NCBI GenBank assembly: GCA_902590435.1
Contig: CACIWU010000004.1
Coordinates: 1-53,924, forward strand
Direction: 5' to 3'
DNA: 53,924 bases
Origin: an uncultured SAR324 cluster bacterium
Lineage (GTDB): Bacteria > SAR324 > NAC60-12
In this document: piece after piece, positions 8,280 to 16,407 of the stretch
How positions within the stretch are numbered: position 1 is the first letter of the stretch
Layout of the letters: each line of letters starts with the position of its first letter
Position numbers and translations under genes: made by a program
The notes under the pieces: model-generated
What the model was told of the DNA's origin: nothing
Databases searched by the model: none
The model's input: the letters and a program-made list of their open reading frames with translations, nothing else

Positions 8280-9611
8280 ATGGCAAGGAATAAATCAGTA
8301 TTGGGGAAGAGTTTCATTTTTCAGCCAGAGGTAATAGATGATATCCATATTAAGGCTGAACTAGGAAGATATAGAATGAGAGGTATGTCTTTGTTTAAAA
8401 ACATCCCGACATGGGATGATCTCACTTTTTTACCAGGAACTCTCACTAGATTTGTAATTGAAGGTTATCGAGAAAAATGCTTAACTAAGACTGTTATTGG
8501 TCCAAAAGCTAAAAGACCTTTGGAATTAGACATTCCAATATATATTACTGGAATGAGCTTTGGTGCGTTGAGCTATGAAGCTAAAACTGCACTGGCTAGA
8601 GGAGCAACAATGGCAGGTACAGCAACCTGTTCCGGTGAAGGAGGTATGATTCCAGATGAACGAAGATATTCATCAAAATGGCTATACCAATGTATACAGT
8701 CCAGATATGGATTTAATCCTCATCATCTAAGACTTGCAGATGCCTGCGAATTCTTTATTGGACAAGGATGTAAGGTTGGTCTGGGCGGTCACTTAATGGG
8801 ACAAAAAGTAACAGATCAAGTTGCAGAAATGCGTTCACTTCCAGCAGGGATAGATCAAAGATCTCCTGCCCGACACCCGGACTGGTTAGGACCTGATGAT
8901 CTAGCCTTAAAAATTCAAGAAATAAGAGAAGCAACAGACTGTCAGATTCCTATCCAGCTAAAACTTGGTGCTGCTCGCGTATACGACGACGTTCGCATGG
9001 CTTTAAAAACAAATCCGGATAGTATATATATTGATGGAATGGAGGGGTCTACTGGTGCAGGACCTCATCTCGCCACAGAAGAAACAGGAGTACCTGGAAT
9101 TGCTGCTATAAGACAAGCTCGTAAGGCATTCGACGATTTAGGCTACACTGGGAAAGTTTCTCTAGTTTATGCAGGGGGGATTCGTAATGGTGCTGATGTA
9201 GCAAAAGCTCTTGCATTAGGGGCAGACGCCATAGCAATTGGTCATTCTGCCATGATGGCACTTAATTGTAACAAAGACATACCTGAAGCAGACTACCAAG
9301 AGGAAATGGGAGTAGATGCTGGAGATTGTTATCATTGTCATACTGGTCGTTGTCCAGTTGGAGTTGCAACTCAGGATCCTGAATTAAGGAAAAGGCTTAA
9401 TCCTGATGAAGCTGCAGAACGTGTTTACAATTTTCTTCACTGTCTGACAATTGAATGTCAAATGATGGCTAGAGCTTGCGGGAAAACTAATGTTCATTCC
9501 TTAGAACCGGAAGACTTAGCCGCTCTAACAATGGAAGCTTCCGCTTTAGCCCAAGTACCATTAGCTGGATCACAACACACAGTAGGAAGACCAGATATGA
9601 ATCGCTACTAA
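8280..9611 (+). CDS. mgsC: FMN/iron-sulfur subunit of a split glutamate synthase (MgsC/GlxD-like)
   Basis: A 443-residue TIM-barrel protein equal to the central FMN domain of glutamate synthase, which reduces the imine of 2-oxoglutarate. Visible are YITGMSFGALSYEAK, the substrate loop CSGEGGMIPDER, DGMEGSTGAGP, the phosphate-binding VYAGGIRNGADVAKALALG, and a cysteine set C350-x2-C353-x4-C358 (CYHCHTGRC) for the [3Fe-4S] cluster. In N-methylglutamate synthase this subunit forms N-methylglutamate. No small NADPH/flavin subunit (GltD) is encoded in the window, as is usual for Mgs-type clusters. The start ATG follows a short AT-rich gap after the GXGXG gene. Confidence 0.9.
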   Translation: MARNKSVLGKSFIFQPEVIDDIHIKAELGRYRMRGMSLFKNIPTWDDLTFLPGTLTRFVIEGYREKCLTKTVIGPKAKRPLELDIPIYITGMSFGALSYEAKTALARGATMAGTATCSGEGGMIPDERRYSSKWLYQCIQSRYGFNPHHLRLADACEFFIGQGCKVGLGGHLMGQKVTDQVAEMRSLPAGIDQRSPARHPDWLGPDDLALKIQEIREATDCQIPIQLKLGAARVYDDVRMALKTNPDSIYIDGMEGSTGAGPHLATEETGVPGIAAIRQARKAFDDLGYTGKVSLVYAGGIRNGADVAKALALGADAIAIGHSAMMALNCNKDIPEADYQEEMGVDAGDCYHCHTGRCPVGVATQDPELRKRLNPDEAAERVYNFLHCLTIECQMMARACGKTNVHSLEPEDLAALTMEASALAQVPLAGSQHTVGRPDMNRY

Positions 9612-9691
9612 GTAATTCAGAAATATTAAAAAATAGATCTTTTATTTTTTTTTAATCTTAATACTTAAAAAACATTTAGATTTTAATTAAT

Positions 9692-10072
9692 ATGACTACA
9701 AAAAACGATGAACTAGTTCCAGAAGATTTAGGAACAGAAAGAGAAAAAGAAATTGGTCAGCATATTGGTTATAGATATGATGTAAATCTTGTACCTGACT
9801 ATGAGCGTCTTACTCCTTTTCTCAAGAAATATATTGAAACGATGGGATGGGAAGACCTTAACTGGTTAGAGGATGTCCATATGGGTTACGAGGAGGATCG
9901 TGCAGCTGTATTTGATCGTAATATCAACGGATGGGTAACTGTCCCAGAAGAAATGGCATTGCCAGACAATCAACAGGATCGTGATATGATTGCCCGTGAA
10001 TTATTGATCAAGTTTCAAATGTCAAAACGACATCCTATGGTACTGCTCGAAGAAACTTATGGAAAATTTTGA
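9692..10072 (+). CDS. Conserved-looking 126-residue protein closing the amine-metabolism run
   Basis: I do not recognise the family. The protein is acidic, soluble and rich in aromatic residues (IGYRYDVNLVPDYERL, TMGWEDLNWLEDVHMGYEEDR, INGWVTVPEEM), with a predicted helical C-terminus (ARELLIKFQMSKRHPM). There is no signal peptide, membrane span or metal-binding Cys/His cluster. It lies 80 bases after the FMN subunit on the same strand, and its base composition matches that block rather than the AT-richer genes beyond. An accessory subunit or chaperone for the neighbouring enzymes is the simplest idea, but nothing in the sequence proves it. Confidence 0.75.
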   Translation: MTTKNDELVPEDLGTEREKEIGQHIGYRYDVNLVPDYERLTPFLKKYIETMGWEDLNWLEDVHMGYEEDRAAVFDRNINGWVTVPEEMALPDNQQDRDMIARELLIKFQMSKRHPMVLLEETYGKF

Positions 10073-10095
10073 AAAAGATCTTATTATTCTTTTTC
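10071..10095. terminator. Weak AT-rich hairpin between convergent genes
   Basis: GAAAAAGA (10071-10078) pairs with TCTTTTTC (10088-10095) across a 9-base loop, immediately at the stop of the 126-residue gene. A second inverted repeat, GATGCT (10098-10103) and AGCATC (10122-10127), abuts the stop of the convergent lipoprotein gene. The pair could terminate both transcripts, but both stems are weak. Confidence 0.35.
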
Positions 10096-10127
10096 TTGAT
10101 GCTTGATTTTTTATATTTTATAGCATC

Positions 10128-10418
10128 TTAATCTGAAAGTGGCGTAATTCCTGACAGTAATTTCTTTCTTACTTTTTTTACTTTATTAGATTTTGTAATG
10201 GATTTAAATCCATCAGGTTTCTCGATTGCACTATTATCAGGTCCTACATTTTTTTTATTTTCTACTTTATTATTTAAACTTTTGTCATAATCAAATATCG
10301 ATTCTAAATCATAATCTATTTGAAAATTTTCTAGATTTGATATACCTTCCTCCTGTTTTTTGCATGAAACAAATAGGCAAGAGGAACTTATGATTAAAAT
10401 TAAAAGTTTATTTTTCAG
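10128..10418 (-). CDS. Small lipoprotein with apparent CTG start
   Basis: The minus strand has a 96-residue frame without an ATG, GTG or TTG at its natural beginning. Read from CTG at 10416-10418 it starts (M)KNKLLILIISSSCLFVSC and then KKQEE, a classic lipoprotein signal peptide with lipobox FVSC at residues 16-19. AAGGA lies four bases before the CTG, and upstream stops (TAA TAA) leave only ATT codons as alternatives. The mature part is charged, Asn/Lys-rich and without a recognised domain, and ends ...KKLLSGITPLSD. It lies 56 bases after a small membrane protein on the same strand. A lost ATG (recent mutation or sequencing error) is the main alternative to a real CTG start. Confidence 0.6.
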   Translation of the reverse strand: MKNKLLILIISSSCLFVSCKKQEEGISNLENFQIDYDLESIFDYDKSLNNKVENKKNVGPDNSAIEKPDGFKSITKSNKVKKVRKKLLSGITPLSD

Positions 10419-10474
10419 AAATTCCTTAATAATGCTTCTTTATTAGCAACACATCATACTCTAATTCTTTTCTC

Positions 10475-10693
10475 TTAACTCTTTCTGAAAGAATAATGTT
10501 GAATCATACTAGATTTTTCATTCATCATTCCTCTTTCAAAAGCTATTTCCAACAATCGATTATGGATTTTCCTTTTATCCAAAAAATTTTTAACCCACCA
10601 ACTTATTAATCCTATAGAGCACAAAACAACAAATAGGATTGTAAAAAATTGAGAAGAAAAGATTGAGAGATACGCTCCGATAGTACTTTCCAT
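10475..10693 (-). CDS. Small inner-membrane protein
   Basis: A 72-residue protein of unknown role. One long hydrophobic segment (SQFFTILFVVLCSIGLISWWV, split here for length: about residues 14-34) is followed by a basic and then mixed-charge C-terminus (FLDKRKIHNRLLEIAFERGMM). The start is well set: AGGAGG stands six bases before ATG. It is followed on the same strand by the lipoprotein with the CTG start, so both may act at the envelope. I see no motif that names it. Confidence 0.7.
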   Translation of the reverse strand: MESTIGAYLSIFSSQFFTILFVVLCSIGLISWWVKNFLDKRKIHNRLLEIAFERGMMNEKSSMIQHYSFRKS

Positions 10694-10791
10694 TGAGAAC
10701 CTCCTATGTTTTCTAATTGAAAGTTTCTAGCAGTATAATTATTCTAATATACACCGTTTTTAAAAAATTAAAACATTATTTTATGAATACT

Positions 10792-11628
10792 TTAAAATCC
10801 AAATGGTTTGTCATTATTTAGACTCGGAATTCTAATCCTCGTCATATTAACCTCTTCTAGATTAATATTTACATTTATAAAACCTGGACTAGTCCCTCCA
10901 TCAGCAAGAATCTCTCCCCAAGGATTAATGATCAATGAATGACCATAACATTCACCACCTCCTTCTATTTTTCCTATAGAACATGGCGCTATAACAAAAG
11001 CCCCATTTTCTATTGCACGCGCTCTGTTAAGTACGTGCCAATGAGCCTTACCAGTTTTTTTTGTAAAAGCTGCAGGTACAAACAAAATTTCTGCCCCCTT
11101 TTTTGATAACTCACGAAAAAGATTAGGAAATCTCAAATCATAGCAAATTGTATGTCCTATACAGCCCCAAGATGTCTTTGAAATAACTGCTTTATTACCA
11201 CCATGTACAGTTTTACTTTCTAAATATGATTCTCTTTCTGATAATTTTATATCAAAAAGATGAATTTTGTCATATCTGCTAATGATGCTACCATAGTCAT
11301 CAATAATGTAGCTTCGATTCAATATTTTTTCATCTGGACCGCTTATTGCGATAGAACCAATAAGAATGAACTTCTTTTTATTTCTTGCAAATTCTTTTAG
11401 ACCCTTCAAAACTGGATGTGATTCTTCGGGACTAAAAGGAGGTGAAAAAGAATAACCTTCTGTTTTCAATCCTCCACAATATTCAGGAAGGGTTAGCATA
11501 TCTGCACCAGCCTCAATTGCATTTTCTGCATGACATATTGCTTCATCAAGAGAGGACTTAAAATTAGCTTTTGGACTTATTTGAAGGCAAGCAACATTAA
11601 ACTGTCTTTTGTAATTTTTTTTTCTCAC
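10792..11628 (-). CDS. Carbon-nitrogen hydrolase (nitrilase family, Nit-like amidase)
   Basis: A 278-residue cytosolic amidase of the nitrilase superfamily. The catalytic triad is visible as Glu49 (LPEYCGG), Lys121 (RYDKIHLFD) and Cys162 (HTICYDLRFP). The DLRFP sequence after the cysteine and the overall length match the Nit1/Nit2 branch, which includes omega-amidase and deaminated-glutathione amidase. If it is an omega-amidase it would hydrolyse alpha-ketoglutaramate, a by-product of glutamine transamination, which would suit the nearby nitrogen genes; this link is inference. It stands 91 bases from the MORN protein on the same strand and has no signal peptide. Confidence 0.85.
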   Translation of the reverse strand: MRKKNYKRQFNVACLQISPKANFKSSLDEAICHAENAIEAGADMLTLPEYCGGLKTEGYSFSPPFSPEESHPVLKGLKEFARNKKKFILIGSIAISGPDEKILNRSYIIDDYGSIISRYDKIHLFDIKLSERESYLESKTVHGGNKAVISKTSWGCIGHTICYDLRFPNLFRELSKKGAEILFVPAAFTKKTGKAHWHVLNRARAIENGAFVIAPCSIGKIEGGGECYGHSLIINPWGEILADGGTSPGFINVNINLEEVNMTRIRIPSLNNDKPFGF

Positions 11629-11719
11629 ATTAACTTTATAGAAAAAATCTACCGTCTATTTAAATATTTTACATAATTTTTTTGAATTTTGAGCACAAAA
11701 AATTTACTTTTGCTTTTTT

Positions 11720-12451
11720 TTATTCATGAAAAACTCCTTTAATATAATTACCAACTATTTTTCCAAATTTGTTGTATTCTTTACCTTCCCAAAAACCTCC
11801 CTCTTTGAAAATGCCAACCAACTTTCTACCATCATTCCAATTATAAGTGCCTTTACCATTGAAAAAACCATCTTTGTATTCTCCATTATAGTTAATTCCA
11901 TCAGGAGATGTAAATTTTCCAAACCCATTTTTTTCTCCATTTTTCCAACCTCCTTCATATTTCCAACTATTGTGCTTAATATATATTCCTTGACCATTTC
12001 TTTTTCCATTTTTAAATTCTCCTTCATATGTACTGCCATCCGGCCAGGTATATACTCCATTAAAATGTTTTTTCCCATCCTTCCATTCACCTTCATAATT
12101 TCCTCCATCAGAATATCTCCTCTTTCCATTACCATTTTCTTCATCATTTTTCCAACCTCCTTCATAGGTACTACCATCTAAGAATGTGAATACACCCTTA
12201 CCATAAAATTTACCATCTTTCCATTCTCCAACATATTTTTCACCTATAGGCGTCGTTAATATTCCTAGTCCGTTTGGTTTACCATTATCAACATCTCCTT
12301 TAAATAATGGTTGAGATTCAATGTCTCCAAATCCTTTCCACTCGATTCCAGAAGTTGTATCCCATTTAAATAATATTTCTCCTTCGAAACAATTTACTAT
12401 GTGTGGAAAAAACAAAAATATGAATAAGATTATAATTTTATTATTTTTCAA
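11720..12451 (-). CDS. Secreted MORN-repeat protein
   Basis: A 243-residue protein with an N-terminal signal sequence (MKNNKIIILFIFLFFPHIVNC), a short linker and seven tandem MORN repeats of about 23 residues covering residues 70-230. Each has the form G-x-x-Y-x-G-x-(W/F/Y)-K-(D/N)-G-x-x-x-G-x-G, for example KYVGEWKDGKFYGKG and NYEGEWKDGKK. MORN repeats form extended beta-sheets that bind lipid or protein surfaces, so an envelope scaffold is plausible. The last repeat is degraded (FKEGGFWEG). A Cys at position 21 is near the cleavage point, but the sequence IVNC is not a good lipobox. No enzymatic domain is attached. Function is unknown. Confidence 0.85.
   Translation of the reverse strand: MKNNKIIILFIFLFFPHIVNCFEGEILFKWDTTSGIEWKGFGDIESQPLFKGDVDNGKPNGLGILTTPIGEKYVGEWKDGKFYGKGVFTFLDGSTYEGGWKNDEENGNGKRRYSDGGNYEGEWKDGKKHFNGVYTWPDGSTYEGEFKNGKRNGQGIYIKHNSWKYEGGWKNGEKNGFGKFTSPDGINYNGEYKDGFFNGKGTYNWNDGRKLVGIFKEGGFWEGKEYNKFGKIVGNYIKGVFHE
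11762..12244 (-). repeat. Seven tandem 69-bp MORN-coding repeats
   Basis: The stretch encodes seven consecutive units of 23 codons. The units are recognisable at DNA level through recurrent CCTTCATA and TTTCCATTTTT-type segments on the + strand, but have diverged, so the array is old rather than a recent slippage expansion. Confidence 0.75.
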
Positions 12452-12538
12452 ATTTTATCCTTATTAAGGATTGAAATGAACTATATTTTGGAAGGTTTTG
12501 TTGATTATTTGGGAAAACTTTTAAAATTAATAAATTTT

Positions 12539-12697
12539 TTACACTTTTTCCCTCCTAAAATTTTTCTCTTTCCCAACATCCCTTATTGATGCAGCTAAAA
12601 CGAACCAAAAAAAACGAATTCTATTCAAAAAACCTTTTTTTTTGGAAAGTTCATCAAATTTTTCTATTCCACATGTTGTTCTAATATTATTTTTCAT
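12539..12697 (-). CDS. Possible 52-residue small protein
   Basis: A frame running MKNNIRTTCGIEKFDEL... to ...FRREKV, starting 12 bases after the stop of the 197-residue gene on the same strand. It is basic, with a short hydrophobic stretch (RFFWFVLAAS) near the middle. The ribosome site is poor (TTGAG close to ATG). A conserved partner of the upstream unknown protein is possible. Evidence is limited to position and a protein-like composition. Confidence 0.35.
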   Translation of the reverse strand: MKNNIRTTCGIEKFDELSKKKGFLNRIRFFWFVLAASIRDVGKEKNFRREKV

Positions 12698-12709
12698 TCT
12701 CAAAATAAA

Positions 12710-13303
12710 TCAATAATTTATCTCTGGAATTGCAATTGAATTGGACCAATCTGGACGAAAAATTAATACTCGTGATTCTGGAGATATACTAGGATTAAAA
12801 AGGAGGTTGTGCCAATAAGTAAATTGATAACCTATATCCTCATTTTTTAATTCATCCACAAAACAACAAATTTTAAATGATTGCTTCTGGTAGTCAAAAT
12901 TTAGTAAAATTTTTTTTTCGTTTAAAATATGTGTTGCTGTTATAGAATTTTTTGGGAAAAGTCCTGTCATCAATCCTTCAAAATCTGCATTATGTTGAAA
13001 AAATGTTGATGAAAGAATCTCGATTACTTTTTTGTACCTTTCATTAGGATCATTAGTTTTTTTAGCTATAAATCGGAACTGTAATACACTTTCAAGTGGG
13101 TTTTTGGGTACTAAAAGTAATATAACCGAAGAATTTAATTCTTTATCGTTTGCACTCAGGACTCGAGGACAAATCCCAAGTGATGGACGCCCATTATTAT
13201 TTCTCAAAGAATATTCCCTTATACGGCACTGCCAACCAATAAAGTGCCTCTGAATATTTAAATTACTATAACTAGAATCACTTTCTTTTGATTCTGATTT
13301 CAT
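12710..13303 (-). CDS. Uncharacterised 197-residue protein with WQCRIR motif
   Basis: A soluble protein with no signal peptide or known catalytic motif that I can name. Landmarks are HFIGWQCRIREYSLR, GRPSLGICPRVL, a central ILLLVPKNP strand, and a C-terminal YQFTYWHNLLFNP and IFRPDW. I associate the WQCRIR/GRPS/WHNLLFNP combination with an uncharacterised family in marine proteobacteria, but could not check this. It lies 47 bases downstream of the flavin oxidoreductase on the same strand, so a shared transcript is likely. Two cysteines side by side (FKICCFVD) are notable but not a clear site. Confidence 0.7.
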   Translation of the reverse strand: MKSESKESDSSYSNLNIQRHFIGWQCRIREYSLRNNNGRPSLGICPRVLSANDKELNSSVILLLVPKNPLESVLQFRFIAKKTNDPNERYKKVIEILSSTFFQHNADFEGLMTGLFPKNSITATHILNEKKILLNFDYQKQSFKICCFVDELKNEDIGYQFTYWHNLLFNPSISPESRVLIFRPDWSNSIAIPEINY

Positions 13304-13350
13304 AAAGTATAATTAGTTGAACCTGTTTAAAAATTATAGATGATAATTCT

Positions 13351-14682
13351 TCAACTCCATGGGAAAGGACTATTTGAAACCGGATGTAAATTACCTTTCT
13401 CAAAACGATTAAATCGAAAAGGATCTAATAACGTACTTGATTCACCCATTATTTCTTTAGAAACTAGTTTACCAACTCCTATCATTTTCCAACCATGATT
13501 TGAGTCTGCTATCACATAACAGTTTTCATGAAAAACATCAAAAACGGGAAAACTATCAGGAGCTAATGCACCGAGTCCTCCCGAGGGTTTTTCTCTGTAA
13601 AGGTTTCTACTACCTTCAAATCGTTTTTGACAGAAAGCTAATGCAGAACACCACATATCTACAAATTTTTTACCAACTACAAAGTCTGGAGATTCCGTAC
13701 CGTAAGGATCTACACTAAAATCTTCTCCTGTATTATCAACATTATAAGGTGCTGATCCACCTTGAATCCCATCAAAACTGAAATCTGGTTTATAATATAT
13801 ACCCCACATTTTATCTGTTATTAAATTACCATTCGTATCTGAGTAAAGTGGTACATCAGAATCAACATGGACAACTGGAGGCATTTTACCTTCATTTGTT
13901 TTTAGCATGTTTGGATCAACACCCAAAGTTCCTTCCTGTAAACAGTAATATCGCCACATTTCCACATCTTCAAAATATTTTTCGCCATCCTTAATTCTAA
14001 TCTTGCGCGGTAGGTTTAAAATTTTCCAAAAATTATTTATCCATGGACCTACACCGACTACTAAGTAATCTATTTTTATTTCTCCTATATTTGTAATTAC
14101 TTTAGAAATAGATTTTCCTGAATATTCAACTCCCAATACTTCCACATTGCCAATAATTAAAACTCCCTCACTTTCTGCTTTAGCTGCAAGACCCTCTAAA
14201 CACTTCCTGTTATTAGAGTAACCACCCTTTTTCTCATGCAGAACCGATGTTATCCCTTTCGCATGCCAATCATCGAAAATACCTCGCATATAACTCATTG
14301 AATCTTCACTACCCTCTATAAACTCAGAAGGATAGCCAATGGCTTTTTGTTGTTCATAAATCGAAGATACATCAGAACGCATAACTTCTGGACTAATTTG
14401 CATGTAACCAACAGGATGATAACTATAATTTTTGGGATCACTTTCCCATACCTCCACACTATGTGCCATCAATTCGCGCATAGCTGGTTGGAAATAATTA
14501 TTTCTAACCACACCGCAAGCAATTCCTGAAGCACCCGCTCCAATACCAGATTTGTCAATTACAATTATATCTTTTCCGCTTCCAAGCCCACGATTTTTTA
14601 ATTCTAGTGAAAGATGATATGCGGTACTAAGGCCATGAATTCCTGAACCAACAATTAGGTACTTTGTAGTACTAGGTAACAT
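13351..14682 (-). CDS. FAD-dependent oxidoreductase (DAO / sarcosine-oxidase-like)
   Basis: A 443-residue flavoprotein of the D-amino-acid oxidase family. The N-terminal Rossmann motif is VGSGIHGLSTAYHL (residues about 11-24), with the acidic ribose-binding turn in DIIVIDKSG. The segment GIGAGASGIACGVVRNNYF resembles the flavin-attachment region of sarcosine oxidase beta and dimethylglycine dehydrogenase-type enzymes. VGVGPWINN and a C-terminal NCYVIADSNHGWKMIGVGKLVS, the second FAD-binding region, are also present. Such enzymes oxidise secondary or tertiary amines or amino acids. The substrate is not readable from sequence; the window's methylated-amine theme makes an N-methyl amino acid a reasonable guess. 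No GcvT domain is fused to it. It leads the 197-residue unknown protein. Confidence 0.85.
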   Translation of the reverse strand: MLPSTTKYLIVGSGIHGLSTAYHLSLELKNRGLGSGKDIIVIDKSGIGAGASGIACGVVRNNYFQPAMRELMAHSVEVWESDPKNYSYHPVGYMQISPEVMRSDVSSIYEQQKAIGYPSEFIEGSEDSMSYMRGIFDDWHAKGITSVLHEKKGGYSNNRKCLEGLAAKAESEGVLIIGNVEVLGVEYSGKSISKVITNIGEIKIDYLVVGVGPWINNFWKILNLPRKIRIKDGEKYFEDVEMWRYYCLQEGTLGVDPNMLKTNEGKMPPVVHVDSDVPLYSDTNGNLITDKMWGIYYKPDFSFDGIQGGSAPYNVDNTGEDFSVDPYGTESPDFVVGKKFVDMWCSALAFCQKRFEGSRNLYREKPSGGLGALAPDSFPVFDVFHENCYVIADSNHGWKMIGVGKLVSKEIMGESSTLLDPFRFNRFEKGNLHPVSNSPFPWS

Positions 14683-14838
14683 ATTTTTTTCTCAAAAAAA
14701 CAGTTTTTTAAAAATATAAATAACAAGATTTATAAACAGAATTAATTTTCAATTATCGTTCCAAAAAATGCAAGATACATTAGTTATGGACATAGAAAAA
14801 TAATTAAATTTTTCATGATATAAAAAAAATAATCAAAT

Positions 14839-16407
14839 TCAGAATGAATAGCGAACCTCAAAGAAAAATCGATCATTCTCATTCAAACTCTTAAAATATG
14901 AGCTTTCACCTGATTGATATATCATAACTCCTCCTTTTACGGAAAAGGCATCAAATATGTCATATTTCAATGAAAAACGGTTTATTCCACCATCTCTGCC
15001 ACTTTTACCAATCATCATCCCCAAAATATCAAAGTGTAAAGTTTTATTAAGATAATCTTGTGCAAAACTAAATGAGTTTACATAACTTTCCTCGCGTTTA
15101 TAATCCGGGAAACCCTCTAAACGAAAATCAAAATCATTGAGATATTGTAACGCCGACTCTATTGAAACAGATGTTTCACTCAACCCAGAATATTCAATAC
15201 CAAAAAGTAAATCCAAACGTGAAAAAGTTTTGTCCGCAACAAGTGCAAACTCAAAACCGTGCAACTTAGCTGCTTCTGCTTTCAATAAGTAATTACCAGA
15301 TGGAATACTCAAAGTCATTCCAGCCATAGTTAAGCGACTATGGTGCATTTCATAGGATGGTATCACCCCTATTCCAGGAATTATCGTTATGCTACTAATT
15401 TTAAAATGGTTCGTGTCTTCAAAAAACTGTGCCCAATGTAAAGACGCATCCCATCCTTTGAATGTTCCAATCAAAGCTAAACCGTATTCTGTATTTTCCC
15501 TATTGCTTTCAGGAATTACGTCATTAATTTTTTGAGTTTCTGGATTAAAATCACTACCATATGGAGCGGATTTGTTAAATTTTATTTCGTGTACAGCAAC
15601 TGCTTCAAATTTAAAATCTCCAATATAATAATCAAACCGTGTCATATTAATTGGTATGCGCGTGTCTTCCAAATCAGTCATGCCAAATTCCCTGTTATCA
15701 GTTGGATTCAAAACATCTACAACTCTTAAGCTATTCGCCACTCCCCAAACTATAATCTGATTTCCAAGCTTGACATCTAAAAATTTAAACGGACTACCCT
15801 CAATATAAAATTCACGAAACTCTGCTTCTTCCTCAAGTTCATTAAGTACTTCATTGGAAAATTTTTCACGTTCTTTCATACCATAAGCAAAGTTGTAAAA
15901 TACTTTTCCAGAAATCCTAGTTTTCCAGTTATGACTTAGTTTAGCGTCCCATGTCAAGGAAATAAAAGGTTGTATTTTAGTAAAACCACTCCAATCTGCT
16001 TGCGTTTTATTTTCAGGCAATTCCTTGGCATAATTGTAACTCAGACTCAATCCCGTATTTCCAAATATACTGTTCCAATTTTCCTCTTTAGCTACTAACT
16101 CAACGTCTTCACTATTTTCTAATTCATCATCTTCTTCGTCATCAAATCCAGAAAGAATATCTTCAACATTGTCTTCTACATTTTGATCGTCAAATCCAGA
16201 AAGGGCTTCTTCTAAAACTACTTCTTCAGAAACTTTTTGAGCAATTGCATATTTAGTAATATAAACATTAAGTACTAAAATAGTGAAAACAATTAAAAAA
16301 AACTTAATCCTGATTTTTGAGAAAATATTTTTAAATTTTGAACCTCTGAATTTCTGAAAAAGCATTTCATTAAAAATTGGGAAACTAGTACTTCTTCGCT
16401 TTTTCAT
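14839..16407 (-). CDS. DUF1302-family outer-membrane protein
   Basis: A 522-residue protein with a long basic N-terminus, one hydrophobic signal segment (about residues 31-55, ending KYAIAQ) and an acidic linker containing two copies of LSGFDD. The rest is rich in beta-strands with aromatic residues at strand ends and closes with FFFEVRYSF, the terminal-Phe signature of outer-membrane beta-barrels. The motif GNQIIVWGVANSLRVVDVLNP is typical of DUF1302. Members are normally encoded with a LolA-like protein and an RND exporter. Here the LolA-like gene overlaps its start by four bases (ATGA), but no exporter is adjacent. Probable role is export or surface display of a hydrophobic compound. Confidence 0.82.
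   Translation of the reverse strand: MKKRRSTSFPIFNEMLFQKFRGSKFKNIFSKIRIKFFLIVFTILVLNVYITKYAIAQKVSEEVVLEEALSGFDDQNVEDNVEDILSGFDDEEDDELENSEDVELVAKEENWNSIFGNTGLSLSYNYAKELPENKTQADWSGFTKIQPFISLTWDAKLSHNWKTRISGKVFYNFAYGMKEREKFSNEVLNELEEEAEFREFYIEGSPFKFLDVKLGNQIIVWGVANSLRVVDVLNPTDNREFGMTDLEDTRIPINMTRFDYYIGDFKFEAVAVHEIKFNKSAPYGSDFNPETQKINDVIPESNRENTEYGLALIGTFKGWDASLHWAQFFEDTNHFKISSITIIPGIGVIPSYEMHHSRLTMAGMTLSIPSGNYLLKAEAAKLHGFEFALVADKTFSRLDLLFGIEYSGLSETSVSIESALQYLNDFDFRLEGFPDYKREESYVNSFSFAQDYLNKTLHFDILGMMIGKSGRDGGINRFSLKYDIFDAFSVKGGVMIYQSGESSYFKSLNENDRFFFEVRYSF

Noticed and set aside
11755-12177. A 140-residue minus frame and a 151-residue + frame across the MORN gene
   Set aside because: Both are shadows produced by the repeat in other frames; the in-frame MORN protein with signal peptide explains the region.
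12476-12589. A 37-residue + strand frame (MNYILEGFVDYLGK...) with AAGGA upstream
   Set aside because: It is antisense to the 52-residue minus frame and upstream of the MORN gene; composition is that of AT-rich non-coding DNA.
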